A stretch of DNA of 64,000 nt from positions 868,001-932,000 of the forward strand of contig NZ_JPSY01000001.1 in NCBI RefSeq assembly GCF_000763375.1, read 5' to 3'. The translations under genes and the position numbers were made by a program. Of this stretch, positions 1-9,138 are shown one piece after another. Below the pieces are notes generated by a model. That model saw only the letters and a list, made by a program, of their open reading frames with translations, searched no databases and was not told the DNA's origin. The stretch is from Microbacterium profundi. Its GTDB lineage: Bacteria; Actinomycetota; Actinomycetes; Actinomycetales; Microbacteriaceae. Position 1 is the stretch's first letter. Each line of letters opens with the position of its first letter.

Positions 1-99
1 CACGATGGCCGTCGTCGCGCCGAGTTCGGCGCTCGCACGCAGCCTCTCAGCCAGCACGGCACGGTACGCGCCACGGCCACGAGCGCTCCCCGCACTCAC
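1..99 (-). pseudogene. GNAT acetyltransferase C-terminal fragment (runs off the window)
   Basis: Reading leftwards from a GTG at 99, which overlaps the stop codon of the nuclease/helicase gene, an open frame of 33 codons reaches the window edge. It contains SARGRGAYRAVLAERLRAS, which looks like the acetyl-CoA-binding R-G-x-G-A segment of GNAT acetyltransferases. Members of that family normally have about 80-100 residues before this motif, and these are missing because the upstream gene ends here. Either a remnant of a GNAT gene or a short related protein; the part beyond the window decides. Identification rests on one short motif. Confidence 0.35.
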
Positions 100-3000
100 G
101 CCTGATCGGCGCCGACCAGGCGCGCGAACGCACTCATCCGCGCGACGCCCTCCGGTGTACGGGGCAGATCGTCGAGCAGCGCCGGCGAGTGGATGAGGTA
201 CGCCGCCACCTGCGCGCGAGAGATCGCGACGTTCAGACGGTTCTGCAGCAGCAGGAACTCCGGCCCGCGCGGGGCGTCCCGACCGCTGGACGCCGCGAGC
301 GTCGTGATCGAGACCGCCGCTTCCTTGCCCTGGAAGTTGTCGACGGTACCGACCGGCACACCGGTCATACCCTCGGCTGCGAGCGCGTCGATCACGAGCT
401 GCTTCTGCGCGTTGTACGGCGCGACCACGATGATGTCCGCCTCTGACAGCGGACGCGGCGCAGCATCGGGTTCGGTGAACTCCCGCCCGAGCAGATCGCG
501 CACGATCCGCACGACTTCGGCGGCCTCCTCCGGCGATTGGGTCGCGTTGCGGCGATGACGCAGCGAGATGACGTGCAGTCCCGGCTCGATGCCCGCAACT
601 GCGCGCTGATCGGTGCCGGGCGCTGACGCGAGCTGTCCGGCGTACGACAGCCGCGACACCGGCGCGGCGACCGCCGGATGCATCCGCCAGCTGCGATCAA
701 GGAAGTACCCGTATTCGGGGCGGATGACCGCATCGCCGTCCATCACCCAGCCGAGAGCCGAGGTGTCGACCGGCTCCGGATGCGCACCCTGGCTCACCTG
801 CGGCAGCTGCTGCGGATCGCCGAGCAGCAGCAGGCTCTTCGCTCCCGCCGCGACGGCGATCGTCGAGGCGAGCGAGAACTGCCCTGCCTCGTCGATCACG
901 AGCAGATCGAGGCCGTCCCGTTCGACGCGAGCGGTGTTGCTGAAGTCCCATGCCGTGCCGCCGACGACGACGCCCTGCCCCGCATGCTCGGCGAGGAACG
1001 ACGCCATGCCGGTCTTCGGGATCGCGGTGTACTTCGGATCGCTGTCTTTGTCTTTCGGCGCCTTCGCGACCTGCCCTGGCGGTACTCCGTCTGCGACGAT
1101 GCGGTCGAGCAGGGTCTCGATGATCGCGTGCGACTGCGCCACGACACCGATGCGGTACCCGTGCTCGTTCACGAGCCGGGCGATGACGCGCGATCCGGTA
1201 TAGGTCTTGCCTGTGCCTGGGGGGCCCTGCACCGCGAGATAGCTGCGGTCGAGATCGAGCACACCCCGCACGATCGCGTCGATCCTGTCGACGCCGCCCA
1301 CACCACCCTTGATGCCCGCGTCACCTTCGATGCCCGCGCCACCGTCGATGCCCGCGCCACGATCGATGCCCGCGCCACCGTTAGCGCCCATTGCGCCACC
1401 GGCCACTACGGGAAGGCCGTTCCCCGACCGCGTGCGTGGCGGGATGCGGCGCAGGATGTCGGCCGCCGCATCCGCCGGGAACGACGGTGCCGCCTCGTGC
1501 ACGGCATCCGCCCACTCGTCGATCGCACCCTGCAGCGACACCACACGTGGCGGAGCCGCCGGAGTGAGCGCGACCGGGAACTCGTCCCAGGTCTGCCCGC
1601 CCACCGCGGTCTCGGTGATGACGTAGCCGTCATCGAGCACCTCGGCGACCGTGATCGCACGTGCGACGTGCACGGCGCGCGAAGGCGCCTCGATGTCGAA
1701 CGGCGCAGGGAACGGGTACAGCGCGAAGGGATTCGCCCCTGCGCCGAGCGTCGTTCCCGGTGAGATCTCGCCACGGATCTCGATCTCGCGTGAGGCGACG
1801 CGGCGCCCCTCTTCGACGGTCCAATCGCGACGAAGGGTGCTCTGTCCTGCGTCCACCCGAATGACGTCACGGGTCTGATCCCACATCGACACAGGTTCGC
1901 GGAGACGCTGGAAATGCCCCACCCAGAAACTCTTCGCCTCGCGCGGGTAGTAGTCGATCGCGGCCGCTGCGACGCGATGCACCTCACCGTCGCCACCGGC
2001 TTCGACGTCTCGTTCGGCATCGGCGAGCAGGGCGACGGATCGATGCGACGGTTCGTACACGAGATCTTCGGTCTCGTCGGGCGGCGCGGGGCTCACGCCC
2101 TTCTGCTTCGCGATCTCGATGAGCCAGTTGCGCAGCCGCCGCGTCGACACGCAGTCGTAGCGGTTGTAGTCGGCGAGGTCGTCGAGCACCGACTCGGCCT
2201 CGGCCCTCTCCCCCGCTTCGGCGAGGGCTCGAGCGGCCACGTACTGCACGATCGAGTCGTCGCCCTTCTGCACGTCGCTGGTGCGCACCTCTTCGCCCAT
2301 GTACAGCGGTTCGAGCTTCTTGATCGAGTACGAGCGCGAGCCGACCCGCACGGTGCGCAGCACGAGCGGGTACAGGTCGACGAACACGCCCTCGCGCAAC
2401 AGCCTGTCCACGTCGGATTCGCGGACGCCGTAGCGCGCGGCCATCGCGACGAGATGCGAGGTCTCGTACGGTGCGTAGTGGTAGATGTGCATGTCGGGAT
2501 GAGCGGCGCGGCGCGCATCGACGAAGTCGAGGAACTGCTCGAGTGCGATCTTCTCGTCGGCGAAGGTGTGAGCCCACAGCGGTGTGTACTGGTCTTCGTT
2601 GTCGACCCAGCCGAACAGATAGTCGATGCCCCACTGCGCGTGTCCGTCGCCCGCGGGCTCGGTGTAGAGCGGGTCGCCTTCGAAGTCGAAGAAGATGTCT
2701 CCGCGACTCGGTCGGGGCAGCGTGTGGATGGCTCCGGGATGATAGACGTCGAACGTCGGCGCATCGTCGGCATCGGCACGCAGCTGCAGGCGCGCCTGTG
2801 CACGCAGCGACTCGAAGGTGTCGACGTTCATGCCGGCAGGAGTGGTGACCGCCTCGGCCAGGTCATCGATCGTCTCGATGCCGGCGGCTCGCAGCCGTGC
2901 GCGCTGCACCGGACGCATGCGCGCGACCATGAGCAGGTCGCGGTGCGCATCCACCTGCTCCGTGCACGTGGCGCAGCGCCCGCACGCCACGATCTCGAGG

Positions 3001-3671
3001 TCACCGCGGTCATCGCCCCAGGCGAGGGCCTCGCCTTCGCCGCCGCTCTCGACCCGCCGGTCCGCGATCAGCGCGCGCAGGCGCGCACGGCGCACGTGGA
3101 ACAGGGGCAGCAGGTCGTCCACCTCATGCGTGCTGATGGTTCCGTCACCGAGGATGAGGTCGACCCAGTCGGAGCGCGGGATGCCGAGACCGTCGAGTTG
3201 ATCGACATATGCCGCAAGCTGCATGAGAGCGGTGACACGCGCCGTCCGAGCGAGCTTCGAATCCTGAACGCGCCACGATCCGTCGTCTTCTCGCAGCAGG
3301 AAGTCGGCGAAGCCGACGAACTCGTCGGTCGAGAACGCTGCCTGGAAGAGCACCTTCGCGTCGGAACGCAGCGCATTGCCGGTCTCGGCGACGGCCGCGG
3401 CGAGAGACGACGCCTCTGCGGACGAAACCTTGGGGACCTCGTGCACAGCATCCGTCCCGAAGCGCTCACGATAGGCCTCGAGGACCTTCACCTCGTGCAG
3501 ATCACCGAGCTGGGCCGCGCGTGCGAGGGTGGCGTCTTCCGGCTCTACTACTCGAGGCACGCGGCCGAGCTTCGCGTCGATCGCTCGCGCCCAGGCGAAT
3601 TCGCACTCGGCGGCCGCCTTCAGGTCGCTGGCGCTGAAGATGACGCGCTGCGCCTGAGTGTCGATCCGCAT
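96..3671 (-). CDS. TM0106-type RecB-like nuclease fused to a DNA2/NAM7-type helicase
   Basis: A 1191-residue protein joining a PD-(D/E)XK (RecB-like) nuclease region to a superfamily 1 helicase. Visible parts: N-terminal nuclease region with a FADFLL...VQDSKL stretch near residues 120-140; a CxxCxxC cluster near 230-236 that may bind metal or an Fe-S cluster; an RNase H-like DIFFDFEGDPL segment near 330; Walker A GPPGTGKT near 815; Walker B VIDEAGQF near 925; and a late RLNVAISRAQ motif near 1145. Likely acts in DNA or RNA processing; the substrate is not known to me. Just before Walker A (residues about 760-787) is a run of degenerate GGAGI/D repeats, a low-complexity insertion. A TACGCT hexamer (3678-3683) lies 6 nt before the ATG, suggesting a leaderless message. 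Confidence 0.85.
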   Translation of the reverse strand: MRIDTQAQRVIFSASDLKAAAECEFAWARAIDAKLGRVPRVVEPEDATLARAAQLGDLHEVKVLEAYRERFGTDAVHEVPKVSSAEASSLAAAVAETGNALRSDAKVLFQAAFSTDEFVGFADFLLREDDGSWRVQDSKLARTARVTALMQLAAYVDQLDGLGIPRSDWVDLILGDGTISTHEVDDLLPLFHVRRARLRALIADRRVESGGEGEALAWGDDRGDLEIVACGRCATCTEQVDAHRDLLMVARMRPVQRARLRAAGIETIDDLAEAVTTPAGMNVDTFESLRAQARLQLRADADDAPTFDVYHPGAIHTLPRPSRGDIFFDFEGDPLYTEPAGDGHAQWGIDYLFGWVDNEDQYTPLWAHTFADEKIALEQFLDFVDARRAAHPDMHIYHYAPYETSHLVAMAARYGVRESDVDRLLREGVFVDLYPLVLRTVRVGSRSYSIKKLEPLYMGEEVRTSDVQKGDDSIVQYVAARALAEAGERAEAESVLDDLADYNRYDCVSTRRLRNWLIEIAKQKGVSPAPPDETEDLVYEPSHRSVALLADAERDVEAGGDGEVHRVAAAAIDYYPREAKSFWVGHFQRLREPVSMWDQTRDVIRVDAGQSTLRRDWTVEEGRRVASREIEIRGEISPGTTLGAGANPFALYPFPAPFDIEAPSRAVHVARAITVAEVLDDGYVITETAVGGQTWDEFPVALTPAAPPRVVSLQGAIDEWADAVHEAAPSFPADAAADILRRIPPRTRSGNGLPVVAGGAMGANGGAGIDRGAGIDGGAGIEGDAGIKGGVGGVDRIDAIVRGVLDLDRSYLAVQGPPGTGKTYTGSRVIARLVNEHGYRIGVVAQSHAIIETLLDRIVADGVPPGQVAKAPKDKDSDPKYTAIPKTGMASFLAEHAGQGVVVGGTAWDFSNTARVERDGLDLLVIDEAGQFSLASTIAVAAGAKSLLLLGDPQQLPQVSQGAHPEPVDTSALGWVMDGDAVIRPEYGYFLDRSWRMHPAVAAPVSRLSYAGQLASAPGTDQRAVAGIEPGLHVISLRHRRNATQSPEEAAEVVRIVRDLLGREFTEPDAAPRPLSEADIIVVAPYNAQKQLVIDALAAEGMTGVPVGTVDNFQGKEAAVSITTLAASSGRDAPRGPEFLLLQNRLNVAISRAQVAAYLIHSPALLDDLPRTPEGVARMSAFARLVGADQA

Positions 3672-3714
3672 GTCTCGAGCGTAGCCGGGGGCTCAGACAG
3701 CGGATGCTGCGGGT

Positions 3715-3780
3715 GCTTCGAGGCTTCGACTCGCTGCGCTCGCTCAACCCGTTTCGTCTCGCCTACGGCTCGCTCAACGC
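3715..3780. repeat. REP-like 'TTTCGACTCGCT...CGCTCAACC' element
   Basis: Sequence of the type TTCGACTCGCTGCGCTCGC followed by GTTTCGTCTCG and CGCTCAACGCC lies between nadE and the nuclease/helicase gene. The same modules recur at about 5916-6061 and inside sdaA (50361-50485). It looks like a dispersed palindromic (REP-like) family of this genome. Confidence 0.7.
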
Positions 3781-4015
3781 CCCGCGTAGCAGTCGCGAAC
3801 TCAACGCCCCGCGTAGCAGTCGCGAACTCAACGCCCCGCGTAGCAGTCGCGAACTCAACGCCCCGCGTAGCAGTCGCGAACTCAACGCCCCGCGTAGCAG
3901 TCGCGAGCTCAACACCCCGCGTAGCAGTCGCGAACTCAACGCCCCGCGTAGCAGTCGCGAACTCAACGCCCCGCGTAGCAGTCGCGAGCTCAACACCCCG
4001 CGTAGCAGCCGCGGG
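3773..4015. repeat. 27-bp tandem repeat, nine copies
   Basis: Nine head-to-tail copies of a 27-bp unit (begins CTCAACGCCCCGCGTAGCAG, ends TCGCGAA) start at 3773, 3800, 3827, 3854, 3881, 3908, 3935, 3962 and 3989. Copies differ by only a few bases (AACG to AACA in copies 6 and 9, GAA to GAG, and a divergent end in copy 9). Because 27 is a multiple of 3, all frames tend to stay open, so ORFs here are artefacts. The array grows out of the CGCTCAACGCC end of the adjoining REP-like element and fills most of the gap between nadE and the helicase gene. No spacers, so not CRISPR. Confidence 0.95.
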
Positions 4016-4023
4016 CAGTGCGC

Positions 4024-4842
4024 TCAGCGCCACCAGTCGTCGTCGGGTGTGACCGGCAGGTGGCGCTTGTGCTGAGTGGCGAGGTACTTTCCCTCGAGCC
4101 GGGCTGCTGCCGCAGCATCCACCGGCTTCCCCTCGAGATAATCGTCGATCTGCTCGTAGGTGAGACCGAGTTCGTCCTCGTCTGCGCGTCCGGGCTGGTC
4201 ATCGAGCAGGTCGGCGGTGGGAATCTTCATCCACAGCCGCTCCGGAGCTTGCAGTGAACGCAGCAGCGCCTTGCCCTGCCGCTTCGTGAGGCCTGCGAGA
4301 GGCAGGACATCCGCAGCGCCGTCGCCGAACTTCGTGTAGAAGCCGGTCACGGCCTCGGCCGCGTGATCGGTGCCGATGACGAGGTGACCGTCGTGTCCGG
4401 CCAGCGCATACTGCGTGACCATGCGGATACGGGCCTTGATGTTGCCACGGTTGAAGTCGGTGATGTCGGCGCCTGCCGCCTGCTCGATGTCCTTCTCGAC
4501 GCCGTCGACGCCATTGCGGATGTTCACCTCGACCGTGCGATCCGCTGCGATGAAGCCGAGCGCGGCGGTCGCGTCATCCGCGTCGTGCTGCACCTTGTAG
4601 GGCAGGCGCACAGCGATGAAGTCCGCCTCGTGGCCGCCTGATCTCACGCGCTCGACGGCGAGTTGCGCGAGCCGGCCGGCGAGCGTCGAATCCTGCCCTC
4701 CCGAGATGCCGAGCACGAATCCCTTCGCGCCGGCCCTGGTCAGGTAGTCGATGAGGAACTGCACGCGGCGTTCGACTTCGACGGCCGGGTCGATCTCGGC
4801 GCGCACTCCAAGTGTCTGAGCGATCTCCTGCTGAAGCGTCAT
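4024..4842 (-). CDS. nadE: Ammonia-dependent NAD+ synthetase
   Basis: 272 residues, the usual length of the single-domain, ammonia-using NAD synthetase. It adenylates nicotinic acid adenine dinucleotide and amidates it to NAD+ in the cytoplasm. The PP-loop GISGGQDST lies near residues 45-53; downstream [27 protein letters not shown] segments match the family's NaAD/ATP contacts. A GATACT hexamer ends 6 nt before the ATG, so the message may be leaderless. The stop is 8 bp from the 27-bp tandem array, which separates it from the co-oriented nuclease/helicase gene. Confidence 0.95.
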   Translation of the reverse strand: MTLQQEIAQTLGVRAEIDPAVEVERRVQFLIDYLTRAGAKGFVLGISGGQDSTLAGRLAQLAVERVRSGGHEADFIAVRLPYKVQHDADDATAALGFIAADRTVEVNIRNGVDGVEKDIEQAAGADITDFNRGNIKARIRMVTQYALAGHDGHLVIGTDHAAEAVTGFYTKFGDGAADVLPLAGLTKRQGKALLRSLQAPERLWMKIPTADLLDDQPGRADEDELGLTYEQIDDYLEGKPVDAAAAARLEGKYLATQHKRHLPVTPDDDWWR

Positions 4843-4943
4843 GCGTCCAGTATCCCCCTTGACTGTTACGCGCTCGTGACACGGATGGAGTATGTCCGGC
4901 GCACATCGGCTTGACTGGGACAGACGACAGAAAGCGAGCCTTC

Positions 4944-5897
4944 ATGACTCTTCTCGGCAGCAGCGATATCGACGTGCTCCCCCTCGCCCTCGGCGGCAAT
5001 GTATTCGGCTGGACAGCCGACCGCGCCGCCTCGTTCGAGATTCTCGATGCGTTCGTCGGAGGCGGTGGCGACTTCATCGACACAGCCGACGGATACAGCG
5101 CCTGGGCGCCCGGCAACGGCGGTGGCGAGAGTGAGACGATCATCGGCGAATGGCTCGCTGCTCGGAGGCCGTCTGACATCACGATCGCGACGAAGGTCAG
5201 CTCCCACCCGCAGTTCAAGGGGCTGTCGGCCGAGAACGTCCGCGCCGCCGCCGAGGCATCGCTCAAGCGGCTCGGCGTCGAGACGATCGATGTGTACTTC
5301 GCGCACTTCGACGACGTCGAGACCCCGCTCGAGGAGACTGTCGCGGCGTTCGGTCAGCTCGTCACGGACGGCCTGGTGCGCCACACCGCTGTCTCGAACT
5401 ACTCCGCGGACCGCATCCGCTCCTGGATCTCACTCGCGCAGGATGCCGGGACCGCCGTTCCCGTTGCCGTACAGCCGCATTACAACCTCGTGCACCGTAA
5501 CGATGTCGAGGAGAGCATCGTGCCGGTCGCTCAGGAGTTCGGTCTGAGCCTCGTGCCGTACTACGCGCTGGCGAGCGGCTTCCTCACCGGGAAGTACCGT
5601 TCGACGGACGCCTCGGCGGTGGACTCGGCACGCGCCGGCGGAGCCGCGAAGTACGCGACTGGGCACGGGCTGCGCGTCATCGACGAGCTGGAGCGCGTCG
5701 CCGCGGCCCACGACGCGTCGATCACCTCGGTGTCGCTGGCGTGGCTGCGGTCGCAGCCGACGGTCGCCGCGCCGATCGCGAGCGCGTCGCGGGTCGAGCA
5801 GGTGGCGGATCTGCTGGCCGGTGCGCGGCTGGAGCTTTCGACGGAGGAGCTGCGCGCCCTCGACGATGTCTCGGCCTGGAGCCCCGCGAACGCTTGA
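4944..5897 (+). CDS. Aldo/keto reductase family oxidoreductase
   Basis: 317 residues from the ATG at 4944 (an in-frame TTG at 4911 is upstream but the ATG follows an AGAAAG-like site and gives the family's usual N-terminus, TLLGSSDIDVLPLALGGN). The catalytic tetrad of the family is visible: FIDTADGYSAW (Asp, Tyr), IATKVS (Lys) and YFAHFDD (His). It should reduce or oxidise carbonyl substrates with NADPH through a TIM-barrel fold; the substrate cannot be read from sequence. Transcribed divergently from nadE and convergent with sbcC, with an inverted-repeat element between. Confidence 0.9.
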   Translation: MTLLGSSDIDVLPLALGGNVFGWTADRAASFEILDAFVGGGGDFIDTADGYSAWAPGNGGGESETIIGEWLAARRPSDITIATKVSSHPQFKGLSAENVRAAAEASLKRLGVETIDVYFAHFDDVETPLEETVAAFGQLVTDGLVRHTAVSNYSADRIRSWISLAQDAGTAVPVAVQPHYNLVHRNDVEESIVPVAQEFGLSLVPYYALASGFLTGKYRSTDASAVDSARAGGAAKYATGHGLRVIDELERVAAAHDASITSVSLAWLRSQPTVAAPIASASRVEQVADLLAGARLELSTEELRALDDVSAWSPANA

Positions 5898-5915
5898 GGC
5901 GGGTCGCTCGGCGAA

Positions 5916-6061
5916 GGTTTCGACTCGCTGACGCTCGCTCAACCCGTTTCGTCTCGCTCCGCTCGCTCAACGCCCCACAGGCGCCGCGGGTCGTTGAGCG
6001 GACGCGCGAAGCGCCGGAGACGAAACGGGTTGAGCGATGAGCGCAGCGAAGAGTCGAAACC
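5916..6061. repeat. Large inverted REP-like element, probable bidirectional terminator
   Basis: Outer arms GGTTTCGACTC (5916-5926) and GAGTCGAAACC (6051-6061) and a 19-bp perfect inner pair (5937-5955 with 6017-6035, core CTCAACCCGTTTCGTCTC) form a long cruciform/hairpin between the convergent reductase and sbcC genes. It is built from the same modules as the repeats at 3715-3780 and 50361-50485. Position suggests it ends transcription from both sides. Confidence 0.8.
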
Positions 6062-6066
6062 GGGGT

Positions 6067-9000
6067 TCAGGTGCGGATGCGGCTCGGACCGTTCTCGGTC
6101 TGCTCGACCACGAGCTGAGCGGGGATCTGCTCCTGCATCGACTCGACGTGGCTGATGATCCCGACAGTGCGGCCACCGGAGCGCAGTTCGTCGAGAGTGC
6201 GCATCGCGACGTCGAGCGTGTCGGCGTCGAGGGATCCGAATCCTTCGTCGATGAAGAGGGTGTCGAGCTGGATGCCGCCGGCGCGCGCCGTGACGACCTC
6301 GGCGAGACCGAGGGCGAGCGCGAGCGAACTGAGGAACGTCTCCCCTCCCGAGAGCGATTGCGCGGGCCGCGTCTGTCCGGTGAAGGCATCGAAGACGACG
6401 ATGCCGAGACCGGATGCTGCGCCCCGAGCCGCGAGCGCGTCTGAGTGCTGCAGCTGATATCGCCCCGTCGACATGTCGCTGAGGCGCCGGTTCGCTGCCT
6501 GGACGATCTCTTCGAGCTCCGCCGCGAGCACGAATGTCTCGAGCGTCATCTTGTGGGTGTTGCCTGCGCGACCGGCGATCGTGTCGGCGAGGCCGCGGAT
6601 CACCTGGTACTCGGCCTGCTGATCAGCGCTCCGCGCGTGCTCGGACGCTGCGGAGTCGATGAGTCCCGCAAGCTGCTCCGCCGTGCTCTGCGCACGGTTG
6701 GCGGTATCGACGGCTGTCTTCCAGGTGGCACGCGCATCGGTTGCCGACTGCTCGACCGGGGCCAGGTCGATGGGGTCTTCGGGGAGAGTGCGCAGTTCGA
6801 GTTCGAGCAGGGTCGCACGCTCTTTCGCACGCTGCACGCTGTGCGCGGTGATGCGTGAATCGAGCGCTGCCTGCTCTGCGGATGAGCGCAGAGAGTGCTG
6901 CACCGCCGTGGCATCGTCGAAGTCGGAGGCCGCGAGGGCAGCGTGCTGCTCTGCCTGCGCCTCGATCAGCACAGTCGCACGTCGGGCATGCTCGGCGAGA
7001 GCAGCAGCCAACGCCTGCGCGGCTTCGATCTGCGCTTCCGCAGAGGTCAGACGCTCCCGCACCGAGCCGAACGCACCACGGGCGTCGGCGATCGACTCCT
7101 GCGCCTCGCGGCTGCGCTGCTCGATCAGTGCGAGCGATTCGCGAGCGGTGGCGAGCGCGGCAGCAGATTCCGTGCGCTCGTTCTCGAGCTGCACGGCGCG
7201 TGCGTCCGCCTCCGATAGCCGGGCCTCGAGTGCGGGCAGCGAGTCGGCCGCCGCAACAGCACCGGCATGAGCCGCCGCGGCAGTCTCGACCTCGGCTTCC
7301 GCCGTTTCAATCGTGCGCTTCTCTGCTCGAGCCTCTGCCGCCGCGAGCTCGGCACGCACTGCGGCGAACCGTTCTGCGGCGCCGCGTTCTGCCTCGGTCG
7401 CGGCATCCCGAACCGCCTCGGCCGACTCGATGTCGTCTGCCGAGACGGGGTCGGTGTGCGCGGCGGGAGCGGGATGCGAGGTCGATCCGCACACCGCACA
7501 GGGCTCGCCTTCGACGAGAGCGGTCGCGAGCTCCCCGGCGAAGCCGTCGAGGCGGCGACGACGCAGTTCGGCGAGCTCGGTCTGGGCGGCGGCCAGCGCA
7601 GTGCTGGCTTCGGAAAGTCGACGCTCTGCGGTCTCCAGCTCACCGCTGAGCCGCGCGCTCTCGACAGCAGCGTCGCGCCTCGTCTTCGCCGCGTCGTGGG
7701 AACGTGCGAGATCTTCGACACGGTCGGCGAGGCGCCGGATCTCATCTCGCTGCGCTGCCAGCTCGACACGACGGCCAGGAAGCGCAGCGCGCTCCCCCTC
7801 CCCTGCATCGACGCGCTCGGATGCCGTCGACACCTGCTTCTCGGCGGACGCGAGTTCCGCGGCCAATACCGGAGCCGTGGCTTCCAGCTCGGCGGCACGC
7901 GCCCATGCGCCGCTCTCGCGGGTGCGGTCAGCGGCCCAGGTCTCCAGTGCTGCGATCGCATCGGGGCGGGTGCCTGATCCGCCATCGCGCGATACCTCAG
8001 CACCGTGCTCACCCTGGCCGGACTCGGCCGCTGGTTCGGGGAATTCTGTGCCTGTCGCCTCCCACGCCGACCGCGCAGCCTCCTCTGCGGCAGCAGCTGC
8101 AGCGCGCGCATCTTCCGCACGTGTCGTCGCCGTGATCGTGGCGCGCAGCGCCTCGGCGGCCCGCGCGCGCTCGAGCGACTGTCGCGCCTCGACGATCTGC
8201 GGTTCCTCGGCGTCGAGCGCAGCGAGTGCAGCGCGTGCGCGGTCGCGCTCCTGCTGCGCCTTCTTCTCCTCGCGCGCGGCGACGAGTGCAACATCCGCCG
8301 CCGTAAGCGTCTTCTCGGCATCGTCCTGCTCGGCGATGCGGCGCTCGGCCTGATACTCGGCGCGGGTGAGCGCGAGACGCAGCGACTCCAGACGCGCTTC
8401 CGTGCCGCCGGAACCGGACGCGGCAGGAACGGCTTCGTCGTCGATCGGACGATCTCCCCAAAGGGCCGCGACAGTGACGACGCGCTCCGCTTCTTCCATC
8501 CGTGCCGTCACGGAGGCCATCAGACCGGCGAGCGCGTGCTCGGCGGAGCGGCGCCGCTCGTCGAACCGCGACTGCACGTCATCGAATCGCTCCGTGCCGA
8601 AGAGCCGGCGCAGCAGCGCCTGCCGCTCTTTGCTGTCGGCGAGCAGGAAGCGGGCGAACCGGTTCTGGGCGAGCAGGATCACCTGCAGGAACTGCTCTCG
8701 GCTCAGCTGCAGGATCTCGTCGAGTTCGTCCGCGACCCGTTTCTCCTTGGCAGCGAGAGTCACCCAGCCGTCGTCACCCAGAGAGTCCAGTTGCACGCCA
8801 GAGGCCTGCTTCGTGAGCCCCCCACCTCGTTTTGCCGGGCGCTGGTACTCCGGCGAACGCGTGACACGGAACCGACCGGCGGTCGTGCTGAACTCGACGA
8901 CCACCTCACTGACGTCTTCGGGAGCGCAGTAGTCGCTGCGCAGCCGTTTGTCTCCGCTCTCGTACCGTGGCACGCCGCCGTACAGGCCGAAGCAGACGGC

Positions 9001-9138
9001 ATCCAGAATGCTCGACTTGCCTGCTCCCGTACGACCGGCGATCAGGAAGATGCCGTCGTCGGCGAAGCCGTCGAAGTCGACGACCTGTCGATCGAGGAAT
9101 GGACCGAATCCCTCGATCTCGAGACGGTGGAGGCGCAC
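6067..9138 (-). CDS. sbcC: SbcC nuclease subunit (SMC-like ATPase)
   Basis: 1023 residues. ATPase half of the SbcCD (Mre11-Rad50 type) complex that opens hairpins and processes DNA ends. Walker A GRTGAGKSS lies near residue 35; long Ala/Glu/Arg-rich coiled-coil arms flank a zinc-hook CAVCGS (CxxC) near 549; the ABC signature LSGGETFLSSLALALGL is near 930, followed by Walker B TLFIDEGFGSLD near 960. Start is GTG at 9138, overlapping the sbcD stop by 1 nt (TAGTG), so the two are translationally coupled. Confidence 0.95.
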   Translation of the reverse strand: MRLHRLEIEGFGPFLDRQVVDFDGFADDGIFLIAGRTGAGKSSILDAVCFGLYGGVPRYESGDKRLRSDYCAPEDVSEVVVEFSTTAGRFRVTRSPEYQRPAKRGGGLTKQASGVQLDSLGDDGWVTLAAKEKRVADELDEILQLSREQFLQVILLAQNRFARFLLADSKERQALLRRLFGTERFDDVQSRFDERRRSAEHALAGLMASVTARMEEAERVVTVAALWGDRPIDDEAVPAASGSGGTEARLESLRLALTRAEYQAERRIAEQDDAEKTLTAADVALVAAREEKKAQQERDRARAALAALDAEEPQIVEARQSLERARAAEALRATITATTRAEDARAAAAAAEEAARSAWEATGTEFPEPAAESGQGEHGAEVSRDGGSGTRPDAIAALETWAADRTRESGAWARAAELEATAPVLAAELASAEKQVSTASERVDAGEGERAALPGRRVELAAQRDEIRRLADRVEDLARSHDAAKTRRDAAVESARLSGELETAERRLSEASTALAAAQTELAELRRRRLDGFAGELATALVEGEPCAVCGSTSHPAPAAHTDPVSADDIESAEAVRDAATEAERGAAERFAAVRAELAAAEARAEKRTIETAEAEVETAAAAHAGAVAAADSLPALEARLSEADARAVQLENERTESAAALATARESLALIEQRSREAQESIADARGAFGSVRERLTSAEAQIEAAQALAAALAEHARRATVLIEAQAEQHAALAASDFDDATAVQHSLRSSAEQAALDSRITAHSVQRAKERATLLELELRTLPEDPIDLAPVEQSATDARATWKTAVDTANRAQSTAEQLAGLIDSAASEHARSADQQAEYQVIRGLADTIAGRAGNTHKMTLETFVLAAELEEIVQAANRRLSDMSTGRYQLQHSDALAARGAASGLGIVVFDAFTGQTRPAQSLSGGETFLSSLALALGLAEVVTARAGGIQLDTLFIDEGFGSLDADTLDVAMRTLDELRSGGRTVGIISHVESMQEQIPAQLVVEQTENGPSRIRT

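Noticed and set aside
3773..4015. CRISPR array
   Set aside because: Copies are directly adjacent with no spacers, and no cas genes are present.
1914..4052. 712-codon open frame on the + strand
   Set aside because: It lies opposite the nuclease/helicase gene and ends in the 27-bp repeat array; high GC keeps the antisense frame open. No recognisable protein sequence.
3704..4075. Repeat proteins in several frames (e.g. GVEFATATR repeats)
   Set aside because: The 27-bp unit has no stop in most frames; no start signal and no family. Tandem DNA repeat, not a gene.
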